From Blautia wexlerae (GTDB lineage Bacteria; Bacillota; Clostridia; Lachnospirales; Lachnospiraceae): a stretch of DNA of 63,267 nucleotides. The notes under the pieces were generated by a model, which had not been told where the DNA came from, did no database searches, and saw only the letters and a list, made by a program, of their open reading frames with translations. The first letter of the stretch is position 1. Each line of letters starts with the position of its first letter. Below, one piece after another: positions 23,705 through 33,248 of the stretch. Location: positions 1-63,267 of the forward strand of contig NZ_JAAIMY010000023.1 of NCBI RefSeq assembly GCF_013300825.1, in the 5' to 3' direction. A program made the position numbers and the translations under genes.

Positions 23705-24700
23705 CTATGAGGAAAAAATCCGGGGATTCATTTTTATCAGCTTTCCGCCTTGAGAGATAACCAACAATTCTATTTCTTTTACATTTTCATCTTCCGTATC
23801 CGGTATGATCCAGTCTCCTTCCCAATGCCAGGGACATTCTGTTTTGTTAAGCCGAAAAGAAAGAATCTGAACAGAGCCCCGGGATATTATCTGAATTCGC
23901 GGGGTATGGAAACTATCTGTATTTTGTGTGCAATGAAACTTAACAGCTTCATCTTTTACATGCGTGTATTCAACAGTATCCCCCTGGTTTTCTTTATTCT
24001 GAAACACTTTGGAATTACCTGTATTCTTGTTTTCTTTTTCTGTTTTCTTTGCTTTATTTTGTTTCTTCTTATTTTTCTTTTTTGACGGCTTAGGAGTTAG
24101 GGGCTGAGTTGATTTGGGTGTTTTTGTCGGCTTCGGATTTTTCGCAGGTTTAGGTGTTGGTACAGGTATTGATGTTGGGGTGGGTTTTTCTGATATCTTA
24201 ACAGCGGATTCATTATCCGTCCGGGATGTTATCTGCATATTGTTATCTGTCTGAGGTTGAGCGTTCCATGCAGAATTATTATTCCGGACATTATTACTCT
24301 GAACATTATTATTCTGGGAATTATTATCCCACTGAGAATTATTGTTCCATTGACTGCTGTTATTCCAGTCAGTGTTATTCTGCTGTACACCATCCCATTG
24401 CTGTATATTATCCTGTGTTCCGTTTTCTATATCAGAATCATACTGATATCCATTGTCCTGGGCCTGATCGTTCTGTACAGGAGTTTCTGATGTGTTGTCT
24501 CCAGTCTGCCGGTTATTTTCCCACGTATTCTCCCAACTGCTCTGATTCCACTGCTGTTCCTGCCATTGCCAGCTACTGCTTTCTCCATTTCCTACATCAA
24601 TATCAAAACCTCCCATCTGCATGGCAGAGATAGTCGAAGTCAGACACAGACATAAACATACAAATGTCACAATCCAGAGTCTGTTATGATTTTTCTTCAC
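23705..24700 (-). CDS. Exported Asn/Gln/Trp-rich low-complexity protein
   Basis: The 331-residue protein has a signal peptide (LWIVTFVCLCLCLTSTISA). A region of about 130 residues is dominated by Asn, Gln, Ser and Trp with repeats of the type SSQWNNN / NSQWDNNSQNNN. A Pro-Thr-Lys linker (PTPTSIPVPTPKPAKNPKP) and a Lys-rich block follow, and a C-terminal domain of about 90 residues carries two Cys (FHCTQN and ECPWHW). Its start overlaps the end of the Ser/Thr kinase gene by 17 bases, so the two are coupled. It may be a surface polymer-binding protein or kinase target. I do not recognise the C-terminal domain. Confidence 0.7.
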   Translation of the reverse strand: MKKNHNRLWIVTFVCLCLCLTSTISAMQMGGFDIDVGNGESSSWQWQEQQWNQSSWENTWENNRQTGDNTSETPVQNDQAQDNGYQYDSDIENGTQDNIQQWDGVQQNNTDWNNSSQWNNNSQWDNNSQNNNVQSNNVRNNNSAWNAQPQTDNNMQITSRTDNESAVKISEKPTPTSIPVPTPKPAKNPKPTKTPKSTQPLTPKPSKKKNKKKQNKAKKTEKENKNTGNSKVFQNKENQGDTVEYTHVKDEAVKFHCTQNTDSFHTPRIQIISRGSVQILSFRLNKTECPWHWEGDWIIPDTEDENVKEIELLVISQGGKLIKMNPRIFSS

Positions 24701-25940
24701 TCTTAGCCATCTCCTTTTCCCACAATCTCAGATTTCTGCTGACTGTATCGTCTAACATTGTTTCTTTCGACTTATATTCTGTCCATAGTGCCTGACCGGC
24801 TTCCTTTTTCCCGGTACGGAACAGGAACATTCCATATTCACCGTATCCGGCTCTGTAAGTTTCATCATAAAGAAGCATTTGCTCATAGTAGAATCCTGCA
24901 TTTTCATAATTTTCCTGGTACTCACTGTTTACTGCCAGAATCTGTAATATCTTTCTGGACTCCTCTTTTTCAGTGCATTGTTTTTGTAATTTCCGCAGTC
25001 CGGTATCTGCCTGTTCACAAATTTTTTCCCTGTCCGCTTTACTGCCGTTTTGAAATTCTTCCTGATAATAAAGGTCTGTAATATCAGTTAGCTCTTCATA
25101 AAAATCAAATGTTTTGGAGCCGGATACCAGATCAGAACTAAACAGAAGAAAAACAGTTATTACTGCAAAAGCAATACTGCTCCCTGCCAAAACCAACATG
25201 TTTTTAATTTTACTCTGATTTTGTCTCTTCTGGATTCTGCTTAGTTTTTTCTGTACAGTCTTCATATTTTGATAACGCATTTCCGGTTTCTTCATGCAGC
25301 ATCTGAAAATAAGCCAGAATAATGACATGTTCCGGATGAATAACAGACAATCTGTTTTTCCACATAAGGCAGATAATGTTTTTCCAAATGTATAAATATC
25401 TGTTGCTGCATTTATCTTTCCCTCATATTGTTCCGGCGCGGCAAAACCGGCAGTGCCTGTACATACTTTATGGTGATATTTATATCCGTTTACAGCACCG
25501 CCCAGATCGATCAGATATAATCTTCCATTCTCACCCAGCATCAGATTGTCAGGCTTCAGATCTCCATAATAAACCGGTGGTTTCCGACCATGAAAATAGG
25601 AGAATACATCTGAAATCTCCATTCCATATTTAACGATTTCATTTATGGAAAAATGTTTTCCGCCTCTTAAATACTCACCCAGAGATTTTCCCCTGACATA
25701 TTCCATAACAAGGTAACATTTTCGGTTATCTTCTATGTAATCTATCATCTTTGGCAAAGACGGATGCGAAAGTTTCAAAAGCATACGAGCTTCACTTCTG
25801 TCGGATACCGGTATTTCTTTTACCGCCCACAAAACGCCTAGTTCCAGATCTCTGGCAAGGTAAACTTTCCCTCCGCCGCCTTTTCCAACAGGATCCAGAA
25901 TACAGTAACGCCCTTTTAATACAGTTCCAGATAAATTCAC
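24684..25940 (-). CDS. Ser/Thr protein kinase with C-terminal membrane anchor
   Basis: Residues 1-250 form a Hanks-type kinase: Gly loop VGKGGGGKVYLA, Lys in WAVKEI, catalytic YGDLKPDN (Tyr-Gly replaces His-Arg) and DLGGA in place of DFG. A transmembrane helix (about 252-270) is followed by an extracytoplasmic helical, TPR-like part (NAGFYYEQMLLYDETYRAGY). PASTA repeats are absent, so it is not the usual PrkC type. The gene overlaps that of an exported Asn/Gln-rich protein. The start at 25940 follows AGGAGGTGAACC. Confidence 0.85.
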   Translation of the reverse strand: MNLSGTVLKGRYCILDPVGKGGGGKVYLARDLELGVLWAVKEIPVSDRSEARMLLKLSHPSLPKMIDYIEDNRKCYLVMEYVRGKSLGEYLRGGKHFSINEIVKYGMEISDVFSYFHGRKPPVYYGDLKPDNLMLGENGRLYLIDLGGAVNGYKYHHKVCTGTAGFAAPEQYEGKINAATDIYTFGKTLSALCGKTDCLLFIRNMSLFWLIFRCCMKKPEMRYQNMKTVQKKLSRIQKRQNQSKIKNMLVLAGSSIAFAVITVFLLFSSDLVSGSKTFDFYEELTDITDLYYQEEFQNGSKADREKICEQADTGLRKLQKQCTEKEESRKILQILAVNSEYQENYENAGFYYEQMLLYDETYRAGYGEYGMFLFRTGKKEAGQALWTEYKSKETMLDDTVSRNLRLWEKEMAKSEEKS

Positions 25941-26141
25941 TGGTTCACCTCCTGTTCAATTGTCAAACAGATAAAATCATCAGATTTGCTACTTGCTCAT
26001 AACCGAATAACTGCTCCGCAGTTTATCTGAGCCAAGCAGATATTCACAATTCGTTTAAAATAAAAATGGAAAATGTGATGAAAGAATTTCATCACGTATA
26101 GATTAGATAAATACATGATAGCACATTTCGTTCTTTTTGAA

Positions 26142-26174
26142 AAGCCCCATTTACAATATATGTAAACAGGGCTT
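26142..26174 (-). terminator. Intrinsic terminator downstream of argS
   Basis: AAGCCCCATTTACA (26142-26155) and TGTAAACAGGGCTT (26161-26174) pair with one internal mismatch. The minus strand then reads TTTTCAAAAAG. It lies beyond the repeat element at 26182-26324. The rest of the gap 25941-26141 shows no gene. Confidence 0.65.
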
Positions 26175-26181
26175 AGTATAC

Positions 26182-26324
26182 GTTACTGTTCACTCCGTTC
26201 TCAGTAACGTAGCCAAAATTCATTCCAGATTGCCTGCGGCAATGAAATTTTGGCTTGTATGTCTCGGGATTTTGGCATATTCATGCCAAAACACCTCGCG
26301 GGATAGTGGTGTGTGAACAGTAAC
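26182..26324. repeat. Inverted-repeat element (MITE- or REP-like), 143 bp
   Basis: The ends GTTACTGTTCAC (26182-26193) and GTGAACAGTAAC (26313-26324) are perfect 12-bp inverted repeats. Inside are three hairpins: GTTACTG/CAGTAAC (26182-26208), CCAAAATTCATT/AATGAAATTTTGG (26213-26253) and TTTTGGCAT/ATGCCAAAA (26270-26291). A related element with the same start (GTTCACxCCGTTCTCAGTAAC) is found at about 45185-45256. It has no coding capacity. Confidence 0.7.
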
Positions 26325-26363
26325 TAGCATACCAACAAGTTGATTTATTGATGAATCTTATTT

Positions 26364-28130
26364 TTACATTCTGTCCGGTGCAGAAAATCCAAGAAGATCG
26401 ATACATGTCTCCAGAACTTTCTTAGTGAGTTTCAGCAACTGGATGAAGGAAGCTTTCTGTGCTTCGTTCCCTTCGCTGAGGATCTTTGTCTCATGATAGA
26501 AGCTGTTGAATGCATTGGATACTTCGTAAATATATGCACAGATCTTATGCGGTGCTTTTTCTTCAAAGGCGTTCTCTACGGTTGCACCAAAACCTGTCAG
26601 CTGAAGCATCAGGTTCTTCTGGCTGTCGTTTACAGGATCAAGGATTGTACCTGCTTCAAGGTTGCCGCCTTCTTCTGTAAAACGGTTCAAAATAGATTTG
26701 ATACGAACAATTGTATAAAGGATATACGGACCTGTATTTCCTTCAAATGATGTAAATCTGTCAATATCAAAAATATAATCCTTAGTAGCCTGGTTGGAAA
26801 GGTCACCGTATTTGATGGCTGAAAGCCCTACAATCTCTGCAGTTTCTTTCGCATCTTTATCTTTCACGCTGCGGTTCTCAACAATCTTGGTAAACATCTC
26901 TTCGTTGATGTCTTTAATGAGAGTTTCCAGACGCATAACGCCGCCCTCTCTTGTCTTGAACGGTTTGCCGTCTTTTCCGTTCATGGTTCCGAATCCAAGG
27001 AAGGAAAGCTTTGTATCATCTTTTACAAGCCCAGTCTTTCTTGCACAGCGGAATACCTGGATGAAGTGAAGTTCCTGACGTTTGTCTACCACATACAGGA
27101 TCTCATCCGGGTTAAATAATTTCATACGCTCTACGATTGTTGCAAGGTCTGTAGTTGTATAGAGAGAAGCTCCGTCTGATTTCAGAAGCATACATGGAGG
27201 AATCTCTTTTGTGTCGTTCTCTTCTTTTACATCTACTACAAGTGCGCCCTGATCTACATAGGCAAATCCTTTTTCTTTCATCTCCTCAACCATTCCTGGA
27301 ATATATGGCTGTGCATCGGATTCCTTTTTCCAGAGATCAAACGATACGTTTAATTTGTCATAGTTGCGTTTCAGGTCTGTAACGGATACGTTCATGATAT
27401 GGTTCCAGAGAGCCATGTATCCCGGTTTGCCCTGCTGAAGAAGATGAGTTGCTTCCAGAGCTTCGTTTCTGTACGCTTCATCCTCTTTGGACTTGCCGCT
27501 TGCACATGGATAAATTTCTTCCAGCTCACTGATCGTAAATGGTGCTTTCTCCGGATATTCTCCTGTATAAGAATCATCAAAATAAACCAGCTCCGGTTTT
27601 CTGTGTTTCAGTTCTGTAATGATCAGTCCCATCTGAAGACCCCAGTCTCCCAGATGAACATCACCGATTACTTTATGACCTACGAAACGGCCAATTCTCT
27701 TAATACTCTCGCCAATGATTGCAGAACGAAGATGTCCTACATGAAGAGGTTTTGCAACATTTGGTCCGCCGTAGTCGATGATGATTGTTTTCGGCTCTTT
27801 TGCTGCTGATACGGAAAGTTTCTCGTCTGCAGCCATTTCCTTTAAGTAATCTGCAAGGAATTCACCTTTTACTTTCAAATTGATAAATCCTGGTTTTACG
27901 ACTTCTGCCATGGAGAAAACCTGACTGTCTTTTAAGTATGCTACTACATCATCAGCGATCATAAACGGTGCCTTCTTGTATACTTTGGCTCCTGCCATAG
28001 CACCGTTGCACTGAAATTCGCAAAGATCCGGTCTGTTGGATACGGTTACTTTTCCGTAGGATGGGTCGTATCCGGCTTTTTCAAATGCTGCGGAAAGTTC
28101 TTCCGCCATCTGTTCCATAAGTTTCTTCAT
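26364..28130 (-). CDS. argS: Arginyl-tRNA synthetase
   Basis: The class I synthetase of 588 residues charges tRNA-Arg. It has an N-terminal additional domain, the HIGH motif in NVAKPLHVGHLRSAI, and a weak KMSKS-equivalent region at FGTMNGKDGKPFKTREGG. A helical DALR anticodon-binding domain ends in CIDLLGFSAPDRM. The start at 28130 follows the end of the DegV gene by 24 bases (AGGAGTTAGGAAAGA). Confidence 0.97.
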   Translation of the reverse strand: MKKLMEQMAEELSAAFEKAGYDPSYGKVTVSNRPDLCEFQCNGAMAGAKVYKKAPFMIADDVVAYLKDSQVFSMAEVVKPGFINLKVKGEFLADYLKEMAADEKLSVSAAKEPKTIIIDYGGPNVAKPLHVGHLRSAIIGESIKRIGRFVGHKVIGDVHLGDWGLQMGLIITELKHRKPELVYFDDSYTGEYPEKAPFTISELEEIYPCASGKSKEDEAYRNEALEATHLLQQGKPGYMALWNHIMNVSVTDLKRNYDKLNVSFDLWKKESDAQPYIPGMVEEMKEKGFAYVDQGALVVDVKEENDTKEIPPCMLLKSDGASLYTTTDLATIVERMKLFNPDEILYVVDKRQELHFIQVFRCARKTGLVKDDTKLSFLGFGTMNGKDGKPFKTREGGVMRLETLIKDINEEMFTKIVENRSVKDKDAKETAEIVGLSAIKYGDLSNQATKDYIFDIDRFTSFEGNTGPYILYTIVRIKSILNRFTEEGGNLEAGTILDPVNDSQKNLMLQLTGFGATVENAFEEKAPHKICAYIYEVSNAFNSFYHETKILSEGNEAQKASFIQLLKLTKKVLETCIDLLGFSAPDRM

Positions 28131-28154
28131 TCTTTCCTAACTCCTCAAATTGTT

Positions 28155-29027
28155 TTATTCTACTACCACTTTTCTTGAACATGCAACTGCAATAGCACCA
28201 TGTCCGATGTGGCATGCAACACTTAATGATAACGGATTCTGCACAATCTCAATTCCAGGGAATACTTCGGCAATTTCTCTCTTAAATTCCTCTGCTTCCT
28301 CCTGATTTCCTGTATAAGCAGACTGCAGGCACATTTCGCCACGTTTTACATATTCCGCGAAACGGTTCTCCCAGTCATTCTGCATAGCCTTGAGCATGAC
28401 ACGTTTTGCCTGCTTCTTGCCTCTTGTTTTGGAGTATGCATCCAGCTTATCTCCCTGAATCTGAAGTACAGGTTTCAGGTTCAGAACTGTTCCGATTGCT
28501 GCTGCAGCAGGAGTGATCCTTCCGCCTTTCTTAAGGTATTTCAAAGTTTCCAGGGTAATATAGATACTGGAATCCAGCTTCTGTTCTTCCAGAACCTGTT
28601 TGATCTGTGTCGCATTTCTACCCACATCTCTTAATGTGAGGGCATCCAGTACAGATTGTCTCTGTGTAACAGAAATTCTCTGATTGTCTACTACATGTAC
28701 TCTTCCGTCATATTCCTGAGCCAGTCCCATTGCTGTATCGCAGGATGCACTCAGTCCGCTTGACATTGGAATGTGCACTACTTCATCATACTTTTCCAGT
28801 AATGTATTCCAGAGTCCGCATACATCTGCCGGCCCCGGCTGTGATGTAGAAATAGCCTCATCATTCTTAAGTCTCTCATAAAACTCTTCCTGTGAAAGAG
28901 TGATTCCTTCAAGATAAAGCTTCTCGTTAATATAAAAAGGCATTGGAATTACGCTGATTCCAAGTTCTCTTGCCTGGTCCTGTGTTATGCCGCTGTTACT
29001 GTCTGTGACAATGGCAATTTTTCCCAT
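28155..29027 (-). CDS. DegV family fatty acid-binding protein
   Basis: The 290-residue protein has the DegV signature: IVTDSNSGI at the start, the STSQPGP loop, and MSSGLSASCDTA. Members bind fatty acids and act as FakB subunits supplying them to the FakA kinase for phospholipid synthesis. The start ATG at 29027 is 8 bases after GGAG; an ATG two codons upstream is too close. A promoter with TTGTGA and TAAACT precedes it. Confidence 0.9.
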   Translation of the reverse strand: MGKIAIVTDSNSGITQDQARELGISVIPMPFYINEKLYLEGITLSQEEFYERLKNDEAISTSQPGPADVCGLWNTLLEKYDEVVHIPMSSGLSASCDTAMGLAQEYDGRVHVVDNQRISVTQRQSVLDALTLRDVGRNATQIKQVLEEQKLDSSIYITLETLKYLKKGGRITPAAAAIGTVLNLKPVLQIQGDKLDAYSKTRGKKQAKRVMLKAMQNDWENRFAEYVKRGEMCLQSAYTGNQEEAEEFKREIAEVFPGIEIVQNPLSLSVACHIGHGAIAVACSRKVVVE

Positions 29028-29106
29028 ATTCATATCTCCTTTACTTCTGATCCACTTCAGATTTTTATGTATCAATTATCTTTTCATAAAATTACATACT
29101 ATGTTC

Positions 29107-29135
29107 AGTTTATCATATTTTTTTATGTATCACAA
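29107..29135 (-). promoter_or_regulatory. Promoter of the DegV-argS operon
   Basis: Minus strand: -35 TTGTGA (29130-29135), 17-base spacer, -10 TAAACT (29107-29112), 80 bases before the start codon. Confidence 0.55.
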
Positions 29136-29153
29136 TCAGGAACCGATAATTTA

Positions 29154-29196
29154 TTGCAAAAAAATTCCGCATAGATTGACCCATGCGGAATTTTGA
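29154..29196 (-). terminator. Intrinsic terminator of the MacAB-like export operon
   Basis: AAAATTCCGCAT (29161-29172) and ATGCGGAATTTT (29183-29194) form a perfect stem followed by seven T on the minus strand. Confidence 0.92.
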
Positions 29197-29279
29197 CTGT
29201 ACGTTTCTATTCTTTTGTGATATTTATAACAGAATCAGTCCAACTCTCTTACAATCTTAATTGTTTTTCTGTACCGGGT

Positions 29280-30539
29280 TTATTCACTTCTCAATGCATC
29301 AATAGGATTTAAATTTGCTGCCTTTACAGAAGGAAGCAATCCAAACACTACACCAATCACTGTAGAAAACAATACTGCGATTACAATTGATGGTACACTG
29401 ATTGCAGTAGGCGAACCAGTAACCTTTCCCACCACTTTCGACAGCCCGATTCCTGTTATCACTCCGATAATACCGCCAATACTGGTAAGTACAGAAGCCT
29501 CTGTCAGAAACTGTCCCAAAATAGTCTTCTTACGTGCCCCGATAGCCTTTTTCAATCCAATCTCTTTGGTACGCTCTGTGACAGAAACCAACATGATATT
29601 CATGACACCAATACCACCTACAAGAAGAGAGATACTTGCAATCCAAATCAACTGATTATTCGTACTCTCACTAAGCTTCTGCATATTCTTAACCTGCTCC
29701 ATAATATCTTCAGCTTTGTATTTCATAGTTGTATTTCCGCCTGTATTTAAGGCTGCAATTAAATTATTCAGCACATCTGCTGCTGCATTTCCCACCGAAC
29801 TCATGGTATCTGTGCTGTCCGCTTTCACAATTACATTCTGAGGAACATCAAATTTAAAGGAAATCGGCCAGCAACTGTCCGGGATCATCACACTTCCTAC
29901 AATCGACTGATAATAAGTATAATATTCATCAATGCTGTTGATCGTCGGCTGATAATTTTCGTCCTGCCGGATTACTCCTACAATCGTATATGGCTCCTGA
30001 TTAATCTCTACAGTCTGCCCCACCGGATTTTGCGACGGAAACAGATTCTGAGCTGCATTGTCATCGATCAGTGCAACTTTATTGTAATTTTTATAGTCAT
30101 CTTTTACAAATCCCCGTCCTGACTGAATTACATATCCACAGGTAGCCAGATAGTTCACATCAATGCCGTAAACACTTCCACCTTCCAGACTGTTATTATT
30201 ATTATAAATAGATGCGCTGGTACTGTTATAATAAAAAGTTGCATTCTCAACATGATCCAGATCTTTCACTTCTTCTTTTACATCATCTGTCAGGATCGGT
30301 GCTTTTGAGGAATTTCCATATTCCGCATCATACTGGTTATCTCCATCATACAGATAAATCTTTACCGTATTGGAACCTGCACCTATCAGATCTTCCTTAA
30401 TCTGTTCACTGGTTCCCTTGATGGTAGAAACAATTGCAATAATAGATGCAATACCAATAATAATACCCAGCATGGTCAGGAAGGATCTCATCATATGTGA
30501 CCATATTCCCTGAAAAGCCAGGCGTATATTTTCAAGCAT
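29280..30539 (-). CDS. MacB-like ABC transporter permease
   Basis: The 419-residue protein has the FtsX/MacB layout: one N-terminal helix (SFLTMLGIIIGIASIIAIVS), a periplasmic-type MacB core domain of about 240 residues, then three helices (IASISLLVGGIGVMNIMLV onward) with the conserved cytoplasmic loop ERTKEIGLKKAIGARKKTIL. It ends with NPIDALRSE. Such systems are mechanotransmitters that drive export by a partner adaptor. It is the last gene of the operon with two adaptors and an ATPase. Confidence 0.92.
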   Translation of the reverse strand: MLENIRLAFQGIWSHMMRSFLTMLGIIIGIASIIAIVSTIKGTSEQIKEDLIGAGSNTVKIYLYDGDNQYDAEYGNSSKAPILTDDVKEEVKDLDHVENATFYYNSTSASIYNNNNSLEGGSVYGIDVNYLATCGYVIQSGRGFVKDDYKNYNKVALIDDNAAQNLFPSQNPVGQTVEINQEPYTIVGVIRQDENYQPTINSIDEYYTYYQSIVGSVMIPDSCWPISFKFDVPQNVIVKADSTDTMSSVGNAAADVLNNLIAALNTGGNTTMKYKAEDIMEQVKNMQKLSESTNNQLIWIASISLLVGGIGVMNIMLVSVTERTKEIGLKKAIGARKKTILGQFLTEASVLTSIGGIIGVITGIGLSKVVGKVTGSPTAISVPSIVIAVLFSTVIGVVFGLLPSVKAANLNPIDALRSE

Positions 30540-30558
30540 AAAATGTCTCCCTTCTTAA

Positions 30559-32571
30559 TTAATATCCATACATCTGATCCAGCGTAACTTCTTTCGTTTT
30601 GGCTCCCTCTTTCACATCTTTTCCATAAGGGAATGCGATCAGGTCATCTGCACTGAGTCCGCCTTTAACAATCACACTATAACCGCCGTCCACAGTTGCA
30701 CCTACAGAAATTTCCTGTTTCTTCAGGACACCTTTATCATCTTTGTATACATAATTTTTACTGCTGTCACTTCTGACAAAAGCTTTCTGAATGACCATAC
30801 TGTTTTCTGCAGCAGATGCTTCATAATTAACAGTAACCCAGTCCTGATCCTCCAGTTGGAGAGTTTTATCAGTCACCACTGCTGTAAATGCATAATAAGA
30901 TACATTTGGATTACTGTTTCCATAATAACTGTTTCCGGTTACCGGATATTCCGAAACATCCATAACCTCTGCCTCAAAAGATCCGCTGGTATAACTTGTA
31001 CAGTTGAGCTTTGTACCTTCTTTAAAATCATCGAGCATCAGTTCACTCACAGAACCTACCACATAAAATCCATCACTGCTTTTTATCTTGATCAGAGCAT
31101 TACCGTCAGTTGTCTCACCACTTCCGGAATCTCCCACATAAGTAACCGTACCATCCAGTTTTGCACTGATAAGCTTTTTATTCGCTTTCTTTTCCAACTG
31201 TGATATCTTGATATCGCTTTCCTGAAGGTCCAGCTTTAGACTGGCAATCTTACTCTTCTGATACTTGATAGCATCTGCCCTGGAAACAGGGGTTTCAGTA
31301 GGTTCCACATCATTCCCACCAGGATTGTCATCTCCTCCGTCATCTGGATTCTCATCATATTTATCTGCATCTGCCAGTGTAAATTCCACCTCTGCAAATT
31401 CATATACTGGTTTCTCCAGAAAACTTCCGTTTACCAGATAATAACCTGTGCAGGAGGTTTTCAGATCATCATAGTCCGCTATTGTATCATTCTGATGAAA
31501 TTCCAGACGGTACCAGTAACCACCCTGATTAACAACTTTGGTTCCATCAGGACTGTATCCTGCAAGTTTATTAAAGAATGAACCCATTACTGTTACTTTT
31601 TCTTTTGCACTGCTGCACAGGTATACATATGGATCATCCTCTGTGCCACTTCCTGTAAACGGAACAGAATCTGCATCCAGTTCCTGATAGAATGGCTCGT
31701 CTCCGTCTGTAATATTCGGATCACCTTTTCGATAATAGGGATCAAAATATGTGGTGCGATGATCCAACACCGGTGTTGGAGTCGGAGATACCTCTGGTGT
31801 ATCGGCATTTCCCGGCTCAAATGAATTATCATTATTCCCATCCCCAAATTCATTTGCAGACGGATCCGCATATGCCGGAGTATCATTTACTGATGTAGTG
31901 TCAGAAGATTCATCTGTATTCTGACTGTCCTGTGTATCAGTACTTCCATTGCTGCCTTCTCCATTATCTGATGCAGCATCTGAAGCTCCCTCATCCGTAA
32001 ACGCGGAAAGTAAAAGAGGATGAAACGCCGCTGCCAGATAATTGCCGGACATATCAGCAGCAGATGACATGGTATCATCCGGGGTCATATCATCATCTCC
32101 AGTGGTATCATTGTCGCTTCCTGTCGCAGAGTTCAGATTATCTGCAGCAGCACCTGCGTCTGTTTCCTCCACAGGACCACCATTTTGGAGACTGTTCAGT
32201 CTGTTTACCGCTTTATTTAAATCCTGTTCCAGTTTCTGCCGTTTAAGTTTCGCTATGTTCAGTTCCATTTCCACCAGGGTAGTATCAAAAGAAATCAGAG
32301 GATCTCCCTTTTTTACGGCATCACCTTTTGTCACATAAATCTGATCGATAATTAAATCTTTGTCACCATTTACAGTCTGTGTTGCACTTGACGTGATCAT
32401 TCCGTCAAGAGTAGTTGCCGGAGTATAGAATTCCTGTAAAAGTCCACTTACAGGAGTAACTGCTACTGTTTTCTGACTGTTTTTCTTCAATTGCATCAGA
32501 CCGGCTGTGATTCCGCTTCCGGCAATCGCCACCACAAGTACGCCAGCGAGGATTTTCTTGATTTTGCCCAT
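30559..32571 (-). CDS. HlyD/MacA-type adaptor protein with a large insert
   Basis: The protein has 670 residues, far longer than usual (about 400). After one membrane anchor comes the first half of the lipoyl domain (IDQIYVTKGDAVKKGDPLISF) and a coiled-coil arm ending near 130. A long Ser/Thr/Asp-rich stretch, a compact Tyr-rich domain (about 290-400) and a second acidic linker follow. The second coiled-coil (KYQKSKIASLKLDLQES) and lipoyl half (SAKLDGTVTYVGDSG) resume at about 435. The barrel and membrane-proximal domains follow. The ATG at 32571 with GAGGTGAT is preferred to the GTG at 32580. It couples the ABC permease to an outer partner. Confidence 0.85.
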   Translation of the reverse strand: MGKIKKILAGVLVVAIAGSGITAGLMQLKKNSQKTVAVTPVSGLLQEFYTPATTLDGMITSSATQTVNGDKDLIIDQIYVTKGDAVKKGDPLISFDTTLVEMELNIAKLKRQKLEQDLNKAVNRLNSLQNGGPVEETDAGAAADNLNSATGSDNDTTGDDDMTPDDTMSSAADMSGNYLAAAFHPLLLSAFTDEGASDAASDNGEGSNGSTDTQDSQNTDESSDTTSVNDTPAYADPSANEFGDGNNDNSFEPGNADTPEVSPTPTPVLDHRTTYFDPYYRKGDPNITDGDEPFYQELDADSVPFTGSGTEDDPYVYLCSSAKEKVTVMGSFFNKLAGYSPDGTKVVNQGGYWYRLEFHQNDTIADYDDLKTSCTGYYLVNGSFLEKPVYEFAEVEFTLADADKYDENPDDGGDDNPGGNDVEPTETPVSRADAIKYQKSKIASLKLDLQESDIKISQLEKKANKKLISAKLDGTVTYVGDSGSGETTDGNALIKIKSSDGFYVVGSVSELMLDDFKEGTKLNCTSYTSGSFEAEVMDVSEYPVTGNSYYGNSNPNVSYYAFTAVVTDKTLQLEDQDWVTVNYEASAAENSMVIQKAFVRSDSSKNYVYKDDKGVLKKQEISVGATVDGGYSVIVKGGLSADDLIAFPYGKDVKEGAKTKEVTLDQMYGY

Positions 32572-32576
32572 GAAGA

Positions 32577-33248
32577 TCACCTCTTTTCCTGAAGGATACC
32601 ATCTTTGATCGTAACCACCCGCTTCGCATGTGCAGCAATATCTGCATCATGTGTGATCATCAATACCGATACCCCTTCATCATTCAGCCTCTGAAAAAGT
32701 TCCATAACCTGTGCGCCAGATTTACTGTCAAGAGCACCTGTCGGCTCATCCGCAAGAAGAAGTTTCGGATTGTTGACAATTGCCCTTGCAATAGCAACTC
32801 TCTGCATCTGGCCACCTGAGAGCTGATTGGGTTTAAAATCCACTCTGTCTGCCAGTCCTACCCTGTCAAGTGCTTTCAGGGCACGTTCTTTTCTTTCTTT
32901 TTTAGGTACTCTCGCATAATTTAGCGGCATCTCAACATTTGCCAGGGCACTCTGCTTGGGAAGCAGATGAAAACTCTGAAAAACAAACCCAATCTTATTT
33001 AACCGGATATCAGACATTTCATTCTCTGAGCATGCCTTAATATCCACTCCATCCAGAAAAAAAGTCCCCTCTGTCTGCTTGTCCAGACATCCGATAATGT
33101 TCATCAGAGTAGTTTTTCCCGAACCGGATGGTCCCATAATTGCCACGTATTCTCCTTCTTCCATGGAGAAATTCACATCTTTTAATACCGGAACCTTCAT
33201 TTTACCCTGCTGATATTCTTTATATATACCCTTTAATTCCAGTATCAT
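32577..33248 (-). CDS. MacB/LolD-type ABC transporter ATP-binding protein
   Basis: The 223-residue ATPase has Walker [11 protein letters not shown]-loop VFQSFHLLP, signature [10 protein letters not shown], Walker [13 protein letters not shown] and H-loop ITHD. It is of the LolD/MacB class pairing with the FtsX-like permease two genes downstream. Its start overlaps the previous adaptor gene (ATGA). Confidence 0.95.
   Translation of the reverse strand: MILELKGIYKEYQQGKMKVPVLKDVNFSMEEGEYVAIMGPSGSGKTTLMNIIGCLDKQTEGTFFLDGVDIKACSENEMSDIRLNKIGFVFQSFHLLPKQSALANVEMPLNYARVPKKERKERALKALDRVGLADRVDFKPNQLSGGQMQRVAIARAIVNNPKLLLADEPTGALDSKSGAQVMELFQRLNDEGVSVLMITHDADIAAHAKRVVTIKDGILQEKR

Noticed and set aside
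26182-26324. CRISPR-like repeats
   Set aside because: The repeats are inverted and nested rather than regularly spaced direct repeats with unique spacers.
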